Positions 1 through 7,632 are shown, numbered from the stretch's first letter. The stretch is DNA of 18,726 nt from DASUSF01 sp036375275 (GCA_036375275.1 DASUSF010000481.1:1-18726); one strand, 5' to 3'. Notes: a model not told the origin generated them from the letters alone. Translations and numbers: made by a program.

Positions 1-135
1 GTTGACCTCGGGCGCCTCGTAGCGCGCGCCGACGTCGACCCAGACGCCGACGCTCGCCGTCTGCACGCTCGGCATGACCCGGGTCGCGACCCGGAGGCCG
101 TTGTCGAGGGTGGTGATCCGGACCGCTGCGCTCAT
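1..135 (-). CDS. M16 family zinc peptidase (mitochondrial processing peptidase-like), N-terminus only
   Basis: Only the first 45 codons are in the window and the frame runs off base 1. The visible protein begins MSAAVRITTLDNGLRVATRV and continues with a GVWVDVGARYE stretch. That is the usual opening strand of M16 peptidases related to PqqL and mitochondrial processing peptidase. The catalytic HxxEH motif normally follows about ten residues later, so it lies outside the window and cannot be checked. The ATG overlaps the thrC stop as ATGA (132-135), and a GAGG ribosome-binding sequence lies about 5 nt upstream inside thrC, so the two genes are probably translationally coupled. M16 genes often follow thrC in alphaproteobacteria, which agrees with the call. 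The protein probably degrades or processes peptides, but its substrate is unknown. Confidence 0.8.
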   Translation of the reverse strand, partial: MSAAVRITTLDNGLRVATRVMPSVQTASVGVWVDVGARYEAPEVN

Positions 136-1538
136 GCCGCCTCGTCACAGAACTGGAGGATCGCCCGCTGCACGAGCGGCAGGTCGTTGGGGAGCAGGGT
201 GAGGCGCTCCGCGCGCTCGAGCAGGCCCGCGAGCGCGGGCGGGAGGCCGGGCGCCATCCCCGTCGCCGCCGCGACCGCGGCGCCGAACTTCGCCGGATGC
301 GCGGTCGCGAGGACCACCATCGGGACGCCGCGCCGCGCCGGCTGGAGCGCGGCCGCGGCCACCGCGACCGCCGTGTGCGGGTCGATCAGGATGCCGGTCT
401 CCTCGAGCACGCGGCGGATGGTCGCCGCGGTCGCCGCCTCGTCGACCCGGGCGGCATCGAACACCTCGCGGGCGACCCCGAGGCGCTCGGCGTCGACCTC
501 GAGGGCCCCGGTCTCGCGGAACGCCGTCATCAGGCTCCGGACCTCGCCGCCGTCGCGCCCGCACAGCTCGAACAGGAGCCGCTCGAAGTTGCTCGCGACC
601 TGGATGTCCATGCTCGGGCTCTGGGTCGGGTGGACCTCGCCCACGGCGTAGCGCCCGGTCGCGAAGAAGCGGGCCAGGATGTCGTTGACGTTGGTCGCGA
701 CCAGGAGGCCGCCGAGCGGGAGCCCCATCCGGGCGGCGACATAGCCGGCGTAGACGTCGCCGAAGTTGCCGGTGGGGACGGCGAAGGCGACCCGCCGCCA
801 GGGCGCCCCGAGCGCGAGCGCCGAGGTGACGTAGTAGACCACCTGGGCCATGACCCGGGCCCAGTTGATCGAGTTGATCGCTGCGAGGCCGATCCGCTCG
901 CGGAAGCCCCGGTCGGCGAACATCGCCTTCAGGAGCGCCTGGCAGTCGTCGAAGGTGCCCCGGACGGCGATGTTCATGACGTTGGGCGCCGTGACCGTGG
1001 TCATCTGCCGGCGCTGGACCTCGCTGATCCGGCCCTCGGGGTGGAGGATCACGACCCGGACCCCGGCCCGCCCGGCGAACGCCTGGATCGCCGCGGCGCC
1101 GGTATCGCCCGAGGTCGCGCCGACGATCGTGATCTCCTGGCCCGAGCGCGCCAGGACGTGCTCGAACAGGCGGGCGAGCAGCTGCATCGCCACGTCCTTG
1201 AAGGCGAGCGTCGGCCCGTGGAACAGCTCCATCAGCCATGTCCCGGCGTCGAGCTGGCGGAGCGGCGCCACCGCCCGATGGCGGAACCCCTGGTAGCTGT
1301 CGTCGATCAGGCGGCGGAAGGTCGGCGCATCGAGGGCGTCCTCGACGAACGGCCGGAGCACCGCCAGGGCGACGTCCTGGTACGGCCGGCCCTGGAGCTC
1401 GTCCAGCTGCTCGCGCTCGAGCCGCGGCCACGCCTCGGGCACGAACAGGCCGCCGTCGGGCGCGAGCCCGGCGAGCAGCGCCTCCTCGAAGCCGACCGGC
1501 GCTCCTCCGCCCCGGGTGCTGACGTAACGGATGCTCAT
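132..1538 (-). CDS. thrC: Threonine synthase
   Basis: This is a pyridoxal-phosphate enzyme that converts O-phospho-L-homoserine to L-threonine and phosphate, the last step of threonine synthesis, in the cytosol. The protein has 468 residues, typical of the long thrC class found in proteobacteria and yeast. It starts MSIRYVSTRGG and carries the family's N-terminal APDGGLFVP segment. The FHGPTLAFKDVAMQ motif holds the likely PLP-binding lysine at K114. The ATSGDTG phosphate-binding loop is at residues 141-147. The ATG at 1538 has only a weak ribosome-binding site and lies 49 nt after the carboxypeptidase stop. The gene is the next-to-last one visible in the long minus-strand cox operon and overlaps the M16 start by 4 nt. 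Identification is secure. Confidence 0.96.
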   Translation of the reverse strand: MSIRYVSTRGGGAPVGFEEALLAGLAPDGGLFVPEAWPRLEREQLDELQGRPYQDVALAVLRPFVEDALDAPTFRRLIDDSYQGFRHRAVAPLRQLDAGTWLMELFHGPTLAFKDVAMQLLARLFEHVLARSGQEITIVGATSGDTGAAAIQAFAGRAGVRVVILHPEGRISEVQRRQMTTVTAPNVMNIAVRGTFDDCQALLKAMFADRGFRERIGLAAINSINWARVMAQVVYYVTSALALGAPWRRVAFAVPTGNFGDVYAGYVAARMGLPLGGLLVATNVNDILARFFATGRYAVGEVHPTQSPSMDIQVASNFERLLFELCGRDGGEVRSLMTAFRETGALEVDAERLGVAREVFDAARVDEAATAATIRRVLEETGILIDPHTAVAVAAAALQPARRGVPMVVLATAHPAKFGAAVAAATGMAPGLPPALAGLLERAERLTLLPNDLPLVQRAILQFCDEAA

Positions 1539-1587
1539 GGCGGCGGAACCTAGTACGGCGGCGAAGCCGACACCAGCCCGGGCACGC

Positions 1588-3069
1588 TCAGCTGTTCAAG
1601 TAGCGCGCGCACAGATGGTCGAGGAAGGGCGTGGCGGAGAGCTCCTCGCCGGTCGCCTCGAGGAGCAGGTCGCCGGTCTCGAGGAGGCAGCCGCGCTCGT
1701 GGATCTGCTCGCGCAGCCAGTGTCGTAGCGGTGCGAAGTCGCCGGCCGCGATCTGCTCATCGAGGTCTGGGATCGCGCGCCGGATCGCGGCCGCGAGCTG
1801 CGCCGCCATGAGCGCGCCGAGGGTGTAGCAGGGGAAGTAGCCGAACGCGCCGCCCGGCCAGTGGATGTCCTGGAGGCAGCCCTGCGCATCGTTCGGCGGA
1901 ACCGCGCCGACGAGCGCGGCCATGCCCTCGTTCCAGGCCTCCGGCAGGTCCAGGACCTCGAGCCGGCCCTCGATCATCGCCCGCTCCAGGCGGTAGCGGA
2001 GGATCACGTGCAGTGGGTAGGTCACCTCGTCGGCGTCGACCCGGATCAGCCCGCGCCCGACCCGGATCGCGCGGCGGTACAGCGCCCCGGGGGCGAGCGC
2101 CGGATGGTCGGGATCGCCGTACGCGGCCTGGAGGCGCGGCGCCAGCAGGTGCTGGAAGGGAAGCGAGCGGCAGACCTGCATCTCGATCAGCAGCGACTGG
2201 CTCTCGTGGACCGCGGTCGAGCGCGCTTCGCCCACCGGCTGACCCCGCCATTCCCTGGGCAGGGCGCCGTTGTAGAGGGCGTGGCCGGTCTCGTGCAGGA
2301 TCGCCATGAGCCCCGACGCGACGTCGTGGTCGTAGCGGGCGGTGAGGCGGATGTCGTCGGGGACGCCGCCGCAGAACGGGTGCAGGCTCTCGTCGAGCCG
2401 GCCGCGGGTGAAGTCGAAGCCGAGCCGCTCCATCAGCCGCTCGCCGAGCGCCTTCTGCTCGCCCACCGGGAGCGCGCCCGGCAGCGGCGGCGGCGCGTCG
2501 CCCTGGCGCTCCAGCACCTGCTCGAGCAGGTGGGGCAGGCGCGCTTCCAGGGGCTCGAACAGGCGGTCGACCGTCGCCGTCCGCATCCCCGGCTCGAAGC
2601 CGTCGAGCAGGGCGTCGTAGAGATCGAGCCCGAGGGCCTCGGCCTTGGCCCTGGCCTTCTCCCGGACCAGGGCCAGGACCTCCCTGAGCCCCGGCTCCAT
2701 GAGCGCGAAGTCGGCCTCGGCGCGGGCCCGGCGCCACGCCTGCTCGGCGCGCGCGGCGGCGCGGGCGAGTGCCGCGACCAGATCGGGCGGCACCGCGACC
2801 GCGTGCAGGTGGTGCCGGCGCATCTCCCGAAGGTTGGCGGCCCGCCACGGGTCCTGGCCCTCGCCCGCGGCCGCCGCCAGCCAGTCCCCGACCGCCGGAT
2901 CCACCAGGCGCTCGTGCGCGATCCGCTCGAGCGTCGCGACCTGCTCGCCCCGCACCTCCGCGCCGCCGGGCGGCATCATCACCTGCTGGTCCCAGTGCAG
3001 AACCGCGAGCGCGCCCTCGATGTCCGCGATCTCGCGGAACCGGGCCTCAAGCGCGCGACAGGCCGACAT
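1588..3069 (-). CDS. Carboxypeptidase Taq family metallopeptidase (M32)
   Basis: This is a zinc metallocarboxypeptidase that removes C-terminal amino acids from peptides, presumably in the cytosol because there is no signal peptide or membrane segment. The 493-residue length is normal for family M32. The diagnostic motifs appear in order: HPF followed by DDIRLTARYD (residues 230-247), the zinc-binding HETGH at 259-263 with E260 as catalytic base, and HESQSLLIE at 288-296, which supplies the third zinc ligand. The conserved DEVTYPLHVILRYRLE segment follows. The ATG at 3069 overlaps the end of ctaA by 23 nt and is preceded by a strong GGAGGAG ribosome-binding site (3074-3080) at 4-nt spacing, which supports this start. 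It sits between oxidase assembly genes and thrC and has no obvious link to either. Confidence 0.94.
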   Translation of the reverse strand: MSACRALEARFREIADIEGALAVLHWDQQVMMPPGGAEVRGEQVATLERIAHERLVDPAVGDWLAAAAGEGQDPWRAANLREMRRHHLHAVAVPPDLVAALARAAARAEQAWRRARAEADFALMEPGLREVLALVREKARAKAEALGLDLYDALLDGFEPGMRTATVDRLFEPLEARLPHLLEQVLERQGDAPPPLPGALPVGEQKALGERLMERLGFDFTRGRLDESLHPFCGGVPDDIRLTARYDHDVASGLMAILHETGHALYNGALPREWRGQPVGEARSTAVHESQSLLIEMQVCRSLPFQHLLAPRLQAAYGDPDHPALAPGALYRRAIRVGRGLIRVDADEVTYPLHVILRYRLERAMIEGRLEVLDLPEAWNEGMAALVGAVPPNDAQGCLQDIHWPGGAFGYFPCYTLGALMAAQLAAAIRRAIPDLDEQIAAGDFAPLRHWLREQIHERGCLLETGDLLLEATGEELSATPFLDHLCARYLNS

Positions 3070-3982
3070 GGCGCTCCTCCAGGGGCATCCCCTTCGCCGC
3101 TCTCGTGCCGAGCGCGCGCCACATCACGAAGCTTGCGGCCGCGAAGGTCAGGACGCCCAGCGCCTGGTGCGCGATCCCCGACCAGAGCGGGATCTCGAGC
3201 GCGACGATCAGCCCGCCGAGCAGCACCTCCAGGACGGCGAGGGCGAGGACGAGCGCCGCCGTGCCGCCGAGCGACGTGCCGCGGAGCGCGAGCCAGAGCC
3301 CGGCCGCGCTCAGGAGGAACAGCGCGGCCAGCACCCGGTGGGTCACGTTGAGCACGATGCCCGGGTCGCCGAGGTCGGGGACGAGGCCGTCGTTGCACAG
3401 CGGCCACGACGTGCAGGCGAACGAGGCGGCGCTCTTGGCCACCACCGCGGCGCTGACCATCGCGGCGAGCGCCAGCGCCCAGGTCGAGAAGGCGAGCCCC
3501 CGCGCCGCCGGCGCCTCCGCCGGCGCCATGGAGCCGGCGCGCACCAGGATCAGCCAGAGCACGCTGAACAGGAGCAGCGCGGTCCCGAGGTGGAGCGCGA
3601 CCGACCAGGCGCTGTTCTGGTCGAGCACGGTCACGCCGCCGAGCGAGGCCTGGACGAGGAGCAGGAGGACCAAGACGCCGCCGTCGCGCGCGAGGCCCGG
3701 CCGCTCCGTCCGGTGCCGCCAAGCGAGGAAAGCGATCAGCAGGATCAGAGGCCCGAGGAACACGCCCGCGACCAGCCGGTGGACCCACTCCAGCATGACC
3801 TGGAAGTAGGTGTAGCCGGCATCCGCCGGGATGTCCGAGGGCAGCGGGACCAGGTGGCCGTAGCAGGTCGGCCAGTCCGGGCAGGACAGCCCCGAGCCGG
3901 TCGCCCGGACCCATGCGCCGAGCACGATCAGGCCGAAGGTCAGCGCGAGCGCGAGGCCGGTCGTGACCCTGAGCGCCGTCAT
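3047..3982 (-). CDS. ctaA: Heme a synthase, COX15/CtaA family (cysteine-pair type)
   Basis: This inner-membrane enzyme oxidises the C8 methyl group of heme o to the formyl group of heme a, needed by the aa3 oxidase encoded in the same operon. The 311-residue protein has about eight hydrophobic helices in two similar four-helix halves. The heme-ligand histidine candidates are H68 (LEWVHRLVAG), H131 (LHLGTALL), H215 (NVTHRVLAALF) and H272 (GIAHQALGV). Each half also carries a cysteine pair: C34/C40 in LSCPDWPTCYG and C190/C196 in ACTSWPLCNDG. An in-frame ATG exists at 4054, but the one at 3982 is preferred. It forms an ATGA overlap with the SURF1 stop and puts the first helix near the N-terminus, whereas the upstream 24 residues are arginine/proline-rich and lie inside SURF1. 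Confidence 0.93.
   Translation of the reverse strand: MTALRVTTGLALALTFGLIVLGAWVRATGSGLSCPDWPTCYGHLVPLPSDIPADAGYTYFQVMLEWVHRLVAGVFLGPLILLIAFLAWRHRTERPGLARDGGVLVLLLLVQASLGGVTVLDQNSAWSVALHLGTALLLFSVLWLILVRAGSMAPAEAPAARGLAFSTWALALAAMVSAAVVAKSAASFACTSWPLCNDGLVPDLGDPGIVLNVTHRVLAALFLLSAAGLWLALRGTSLGGTAALVLALAVLEVLLGGLIVALEIPLWSGIAHQALGVLTFAAASFVMWRALGTRAAKGMPLEERHVGLSRA
3074..3080 (-). promoter_or_regulatory. Ribosome-binding site of the M32 carboxypeptidase
   Basis: On the minus strand the sequence reads GGAGGAG, 4 nt before the ATG at 3069 and inside the last codons of ctaA. It decides the start of the carboxypeptidase and shows that the gene is translated in its own right despite the 23-nt overlap. 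Confidence 0.65.
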
Positions 3983-4725
3983 CGATCTCCCCTCGTCCGC
4001 CCGAACCGGAAGGCGATATAGACGCCGACCAGGGTCAGGGCGAGGCCGTACCACGTGACCACGTACTGCAGGTGGCGGTTCTCGAGGTGAACCCTCGTCC
4101 GCCCGCCGACCGGAAGCCCGCCCGGGTTCGGGCTGGCGTCCGCCTCGATCACCACCGGCAGCAGGTCGAGGCCGGTCGCGCGCCGGAGCGCCGCCATGTC
4201 GTAGGCGTACCAGATCCCCTCGCCCGGCCGGGCGTCCGGCGTGAACCAGCCCGCCTCGTCGTCCTCCCGGAAGCGGGCGATCCCGCGGACCCCGACCTCT
4301 CCCTCGACCTGTCCGTCCCGCCGCGCCGCCGGATGCGTCGCGTCCTCCGGCACCCAGCCGCGATCGACCAGGACCGGGCGGCCGTCATCCCGGACCAGCG
4401 GGGTCAGCACCTGGCGACCGAGCCGGCCGTCGTGCTTGGAGATCCCGATCAGCTGCTCCTGCCCGTGCAGGAAGCGGCCGGTGGCCTCGACGGTCCGGAA
4501 ATCGAACGCCCTCCAGTCCTCGCTCGACGCCGGGAGCGCGACCGGCGGCGCCTCGACCTGCGCCGTCCGGTGCGCGATCAGGCGCTCCTTCCACTGCATC
4601 CGCTGGACCTGCCAGGTGCCGAGGCCGGCCAGCACCATCATGACCAGCAGGACCAGGAGATCGAGGCGGCCGAACCGGATCCGGCGGTCCGATGGCCGGT
4701 CCTCAGCGCTCGCCGAAATCCTCAC
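3979..4725 (-). CDS. SURF1 family cytochrome oxidase biogenesis protein
   Basis: SURF1 is an inner-membrane assembly factor for heme-copper oxidases, linked to heme a insertion into subunit I. The 248-residue protein has the family layout. A first transmembrane helix at about 22-40 runs into GLGTWQVQRMQWKE. A periplasmic domain follows with VLVDRGWVP at 118-126, then NRHLQYVVTWYGLA (216-229) inside the second helix. The start is a GTG at 4725, because no ATG occurs before the first helix. It overlaps the end of the DUF983 gene by 23 nt, with a GGAA-type ribosome-binding site about 9 nt upstream. The stop overlaps the ctaA start as ATGA. Identification is firm; the exact start is slightly less so. 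Confidence 0.94.
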   Translation of the reverse strand: MRISASAEDRPSDRRIRFGRLDLLVLLVMMVLAGLGTWQVQRMQWKERLIAHRTAQVEAPPVALPASSEDWRAFDFRTVEATGRFLHGQEQLIGISKHDGRLGRQVLTPLVRDDGRPVLVDRGWVPEDATHPAARRDGQVEGEVGVRGIARFREDDEAGWFTPDARPGEGIWYAYDMAALRRATGLDLLPVVIEADASPNPGGLPVGGRTRVHLENRHLQYVVTWYGLALTLVGVYIAFRFGRTRGDR

Positions 4726-5077
4726 GCCGATGCTTCCACTGGAGGCCGATCAGCCCGCCCTTGAACGGGCGCATGAGCGCGAGGACGCCGATCACGGTGA
4801 GCGGCAGCCAGAGCAGGAGGTGGAGCCAGGTCGGCGGCTGGTACATCACTTCTGTGACGCCGGCGGCCGCGACCACCACGCCGCCGACGATCAGGATGAT
4901 GAACGCCGCCGGGCCGTCGCCGCTGTCCTGCGCCGAGAGGTCGGCGCCGCAGACCTCGCACCGCTCCCGGACGGTCAGGAACCCCTTGAACAGCCGGCCC
5001 TGGCCGCAGGCCGGGCAGCGCCCCCGGACGCCCGAGCGGAAGGCGCCGACGGGCGCTCCGGCAGCCGCTCCGCTCAA
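4703..5077 (-). CDS. DUF983 zinc-ribbon membrane protein of the cox operon
   Basis: The 124-residue protein has an N-terminal putative zinc ribbon with two CxxC pairs, C21/C24 (GRCPACGQGRLFKGF) and C40/C43 (ERCEVCGADL). Two hydrophobic helices follow at about 58-75 and 84-102, then a basic tail (QWKHRRED). This is the usual DUF983 form, commonly found between coxC and SURF1 in alphaproteobacteria. Its role is not established; operon position suggests oxidase assembly or metal handling, which is inference. No ATG or GTG precedes the zinc ribbon in this frame. The only reasonable start is a TTG at 5075-5077 that overlaps the coxC stop as TTGA, so translation is probably coupled to coxC. The frame is open further upstream, but that part lies wholly inside coxC. 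Confidence 0.88.
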   Translation of the reverse strand: MSGAAAGAPVGAFRSGVRGRCPACGQGRLFKGFLTVRERCEVCGADLSAQDSGDGPAAFIILIVGGVVVAAAGVTEVMYQPPTWLHLLLWLPLTVIGVLALMRPFKGGLIGLQWKHRREDFGER

Positions 5078-5943
5078 TGGTCGGCCAGCGCGATCACCCC
5101 GCCCCACCAGTACACCCAGACGAACAGGAACAGCCAGACTACGTCGACGAAGTGCCAGTACCACGCCGCCGCCTCGAGCCCGACGTGCTTGTTCGGGCGG
5201 AAGTGGCCGTACCAGGCGCGCATGGTGCAGACCAGCAGGAACGTGGTGCCGATGATCACGTGGAAGCCGTGGAAGCCGGTCGCCATGTAGAAGGTCGAGC
5301 CGAAGATCCCGTCCTTGATGGTGAAGCCTTCGGGCGCATAGATCGTGTGGACGTACTCGTACGCCTGGAGCGAGGTGAAGATGATGCCGAGCGCCACGGT
5401 CAGCGCCAGCGCCTTGAAGGCGGTCCGGTTGTCGTTCTCGCGGACCGCGTGGTGGGCCCAGGTGACGGTGCAGCCGGAGAGCAGCAGGATCATGGTGTTG
5501 AGGAACGGGATGTCGAAGGTCTCGACCGGGTGCGCGCCTTCCGGCAGCCAGGTGTAGCCCTGGATCTCCTCGGGGTTGGGGTGATAGAGGGCTCCCCAGA
5601 AGTAGGCCCAGAAGAACGCGAAGAAGAACAGCACTTCCGAGGTGATGAACAGCACCATCCCGACCCGGAGGCCGTGGGCCACGACGTCGGTGTGGTCGCC
5701 GTGCCGGCTCTCCTTCACCACGTCCCGCCACCAGAAGAACATGGTGGTGATCACGCCGAGGAAGCCGAGCAGGAGCACGATCCGCCAGCCGCTGAACTCA
5801 TGCATGTACATGAGGCCGCCGCTGACCAGGAGGAACGCCCCGATGCTGCCGACCGCCGGCCACGGGCTCGGGTCGACCAGATGATAGTCGTGGTGGACCT
5901 CGTGGTGGTGAGCGGCGTCGGCGGCTTCAGCGGGGCTGGCCAT
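5074..5943 (-). CDS. coxC: Cytochrome c oxidase subunit III
   Basis: Subunit III of the aa3 oxidase is a seven-helix membrane protein that stabilises subunit I and helps keep proton uptake through the D-channel efficient. The 289-residue protein has a histidine-rich N-terminus leading into HDYHLVDPSPWPAVGS. The TSEVLFFFAFFWAYFW helix contains E103, the helix III glutamate, and conserved segments GFHGFHVIIGTTF (223-235) and WYWHFVDVVWLFLF (261-274) follow. A TTG one codon upstream is in frame, but the ATG at 5943 is preferred because it follows an AGGGAGAAGG ribosome-binding sequence. It lies 62 nt downstream of ctaG, and its stop overlaps the TTG start of the DUF983 gene. Confidence 0.97.
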   Translation of the reverse strand: MASPAEAADAAHHHEVHHDYHLVDPSPWPAVGSIGAFLLVSGGLMYMHEFSGWRIVLLLGFLGVITTMFFWWRDVVKESRHGDHTDVVAHGLRVGMVLFITSEVLFFFAFFWAYFWGALYHPNPEEIQGYTWLPEGAHPVETFDIPFLNTMILLLSGCTVTWAHHAVRENDNRTAFKALALTVALGIIFTSLQAYEYVHTIYAPEGFTIKDGIFGSTFYMATGFHGFHVIIGTTFLLVCTMRAWYGHFRPNKHVGLEAAAWYWHFVDVVWLFLFVWVYWWGGVIALADH

Positions 5944-6005
5944 CAAACCTTCTCCCTGAATTCCCTAGGACCGGCATCTACCAGCGCATCCCGACGGCCG
6001 CAACG

Positions 6006-6587
6006 TCACGATGACGGGCCGTTGGCCGCAGCGTCGCCGCGCAGCGCCGTGCCCGCAGCCTCGCGCCTGAAGAAGGTGTAGGAGAGCGTGATCGTGTCGA
6101 CGTCGGCGGTGCCGGCGTCCTCGACGAGCGCCGGATCGACGTAGAACGAGACCGGCATGTCGACCCTCTCCCCCGGCTGCAGCACCTGCTCCTCGAAGCA
6201 GAAGCAGGCGAGCTTCGAGAAGTAGATGCCCGCCTTGTGCGGCGTCACGTTGAAGGTCGCGCTGCCGACCACGGCGACGTCGCCATGGTTCACGGCCTCG
6301 AAGAAGGCGAGCCGCTCCTCGCCGATCCTGACCTCGACCTCGCGCTGCTTGGGCCGGAAGGCCCAGGGCAGATCGGGATCGACGTCGGCGTTGAAGCGGA
6401 CCTTGATCGTCCGGTCCAGGATCCGCCCGGCGCCCGCCTCCGCCACCTGGGTGGTCCCGCCGTAGCCGGTGACCTGGCAGAACAGGCGGTAGAGCGGGAC
6501 CGAGGCGGCGGTCAGCGCGAGCATGCCGAGGATGACGCCGACCGCGACCCCGGCGGTGAGCCGCCTCGCGCGTCCCGCCGCGGCCAT
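6006..6587 (-). CDS. ctaG: Cytochrome c oxidase assembly protein CtaG/COX11
   Basis: This membrane-anchored copper chaperone delivers Cu(I) to the CuB site of subunit I. The 193-residue protein has one N-terminal helix (about 12-32). Next comes the conserved LYRLFCQVTGYGGTTQ segment with C37, then a periplasmic immunoglobulin-like domain. That domain carries the copper-binding CFCFEEQ motif, C128 and C130. The conserved NVTPHKAGIYFSK segment precedes it and FYVDP follows. The ATG at 6587 lies 1 nt after the stop of the small upstream gene. It should not be confused with the unrelated caa3-type CtaG of Bacillus; this is the COX11 family. Confidence 0.96.
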   Translation of the reverse strand: MAAAGRARRLTAGVAVGVILGMLALTAASVPLYRLFCQVTGYGGTTQVAEAGAGRILDRTIKVRFNADVDPDLPWAFRPKQREVEVRIGEERLAFFEAVNHGDVAVVGSATFNVTPHKAGIYFSKLACFCFEEQVLQPGERVDMPVSFYVDPALVEDAGTADVDTITLSYTFFRREAAGTALRGDAAANGPSS

Positions 6588-6588
6588 C

Positions 6589-6711
6589 TCAGGCGCCCCC
6601 GAGCTTGACCAGCGTGACGACGTAGAACAGCGCCACGAGCGCGAGCAGGATCACCGCGAGCGCGATGTTCTTCTGCCGTGTCCGCCGGCGCTGCTCGAGC
6701 GAGGTGGTCAT
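6589..6711 (-). CDS. Small single-helix membrane protein between ctaB and ctaG (CoxF-like)
   Basis: This is a 40-residue protein, starting MTTSLEQRRRTRQKNIALAV, with a basic N-terminus and one hydrophobic helix at about 16-35, ending VTLVKLGGA. The ATG overlaps the ctaB stop as ATGA (6708-6711). A GGAG ribosome-binding site lies about 7 nt upstream, and the stop falls 1 nt before the ctaG ATG, so the gene fits the operon exactly. Short membrane proteins at this position in alphaproteobacterial cox operons are often labelled CoxF or left hypothetical. The layout of a charged N-terminus plus one helix also resembles the mitochondrial assembly factor COA3, but that relationship is only suggested by position and shape. 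It is probably an oxidase assembly factor and is easily missed because of its size. Confidence 0.8.
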   Translation of the reverse strand: MTTSLEQRRRTRQKNIALAVILLALVALFYVVTLVKLGGA

Positions 6712-7625
6712 CCGCCCGCTCCGAGCACGAGCACGCCCTTGTCCAGGACCAGCGCCGCCAGCAGCCCGAACAGGTAGGCGATCGAGAACCGGAAGGTCCG
6801 GGTCGCCGTCCGCTGGGAGCGGTCGCGCCACAGCCTGAGCGCGAGGCCGACGAAGCCCGCGTTGAGGACGAGGGCCGCCAGCCCGTACAGCCAGCCGGTG
6901 AAGCCGAGCCCGAACGGCAGCAGGGTCACCGGCACCAGGAGGAGCGTGTAGCCGAGCACGTGCCGGCGCGTCGCCTCCGCGCCGGCGACCACTGGCAGCA
7001 TCGGCACCCCCGCCCGCTCGTAGTCGGCGGCGCGATAGAGCGAGAGCGCCCAGAAGTGCGGCGGCGTCCACATGAAGATGATCAGGAACAGGAGGATCGG
7101 GAACAGGCTGACCTCGCCGCTCGCCGCGGCCCAGCCGACCAGCGGCGGGAACGCCCCGGCGGCGCCGCCGATCACGATGTTCTGCGGCGTCCGCCGCTTC
7201 AGCCAGAGGGTGTAGACGAACACGTAGAAGGCGATGGTGAGCCCGAGCAGGCTGGCGGCGAGCCAGTTCAGCGCGAGCCCCATGACCATGATCGAGATGA
7301 TCGCGAGCGTGATCCCGAACGCGAGCGCGTCGGCCGGCGCGATCCGGCCGGCCGCGGTCGGCCGCCGCCGGGTGCGCGCCATCAGCCGGTCGATGTCGAC
7401 GTCGTAGCTGTTGTTGATGGCGGCCGCCGCGCCGGCCGCCATGGCGATGGTCAGGATCGCGACCGCGGCGAGCACCGGGTGCAGCGCGCCCGGCGCCAGC
7501 ACCAGGCCCGCGGCGGCCGAGAAGACGACCAGCGACATCACGTTGGGCTTGAGCAGAAGCCAGTAGTCGCGGACGTCCGAGACGCCCGCGACCGCGGTCT
7601 CCACCTGCAAGGACGACGCCCGCAT
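6708..7625 (-). CDS. ctaB: Heme o synthase (protoheme IX farnesyltransferase)
   Basis: This UbiA-superfamily membrane prenyltransferase adds a farnesyl group to heme b to make heme o, the substrate of the CtaA encoded downstream. The 305-residue protein has the family's KPNVMSLVVFSA opening (26-37). The first aspartate-rich motif is NNSYDVDIDRLMARTRRRP (71-89) and the second conserved loop is the YRAADYERAGVPMLP stretch. About nine helices are visible. The ATG at 7625 lies 7 nt after the coxA TAA stop, with a TAAGG ribosome-binding sequence overlapping that stop. Its own stop overlaps the next small gene by 4 nt. It differs from the ubiA of this window in lacking the YDTIYAHQDK motif. Confidence 0.97.
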   Translation of the reverse strand: MRASSLQVETAVAGVSDVRDYWLLLKPNVMSLVVFSAAAGLVLAPGALHPVLAAVAILTIAMAAGAAAAINNSYDVDIDRLMARTRRRPTAAGRIAPADALAFGITLAIISIMVMGLALNWLAASLLGLTIAFYVFVYTLWLKRRTPQNIVIGGAAGAFPPLVGWAAASGEVSLFPILLFLIIFMWTPPHFWALSLYRAADYERAGVPMLPVVAGAEATRRHVLGYTLLLVPVTLLPFGLGFTGWLYGLAALVLNAGFVGLALRLWRDRSQRTATRTFRFSIAYLFGLLAALVLDKGVLVLGAGG

Positions 7626-7632
7626 GATGGCC

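Noticed and set aside
3983..4054. ctaA start at the upstream ATG
   Set aside because: The added 24 residues are arginine-rich and wholly inside SURF1; the ATG at 3982 forms a stop-start overlap and places the first helix correctly.
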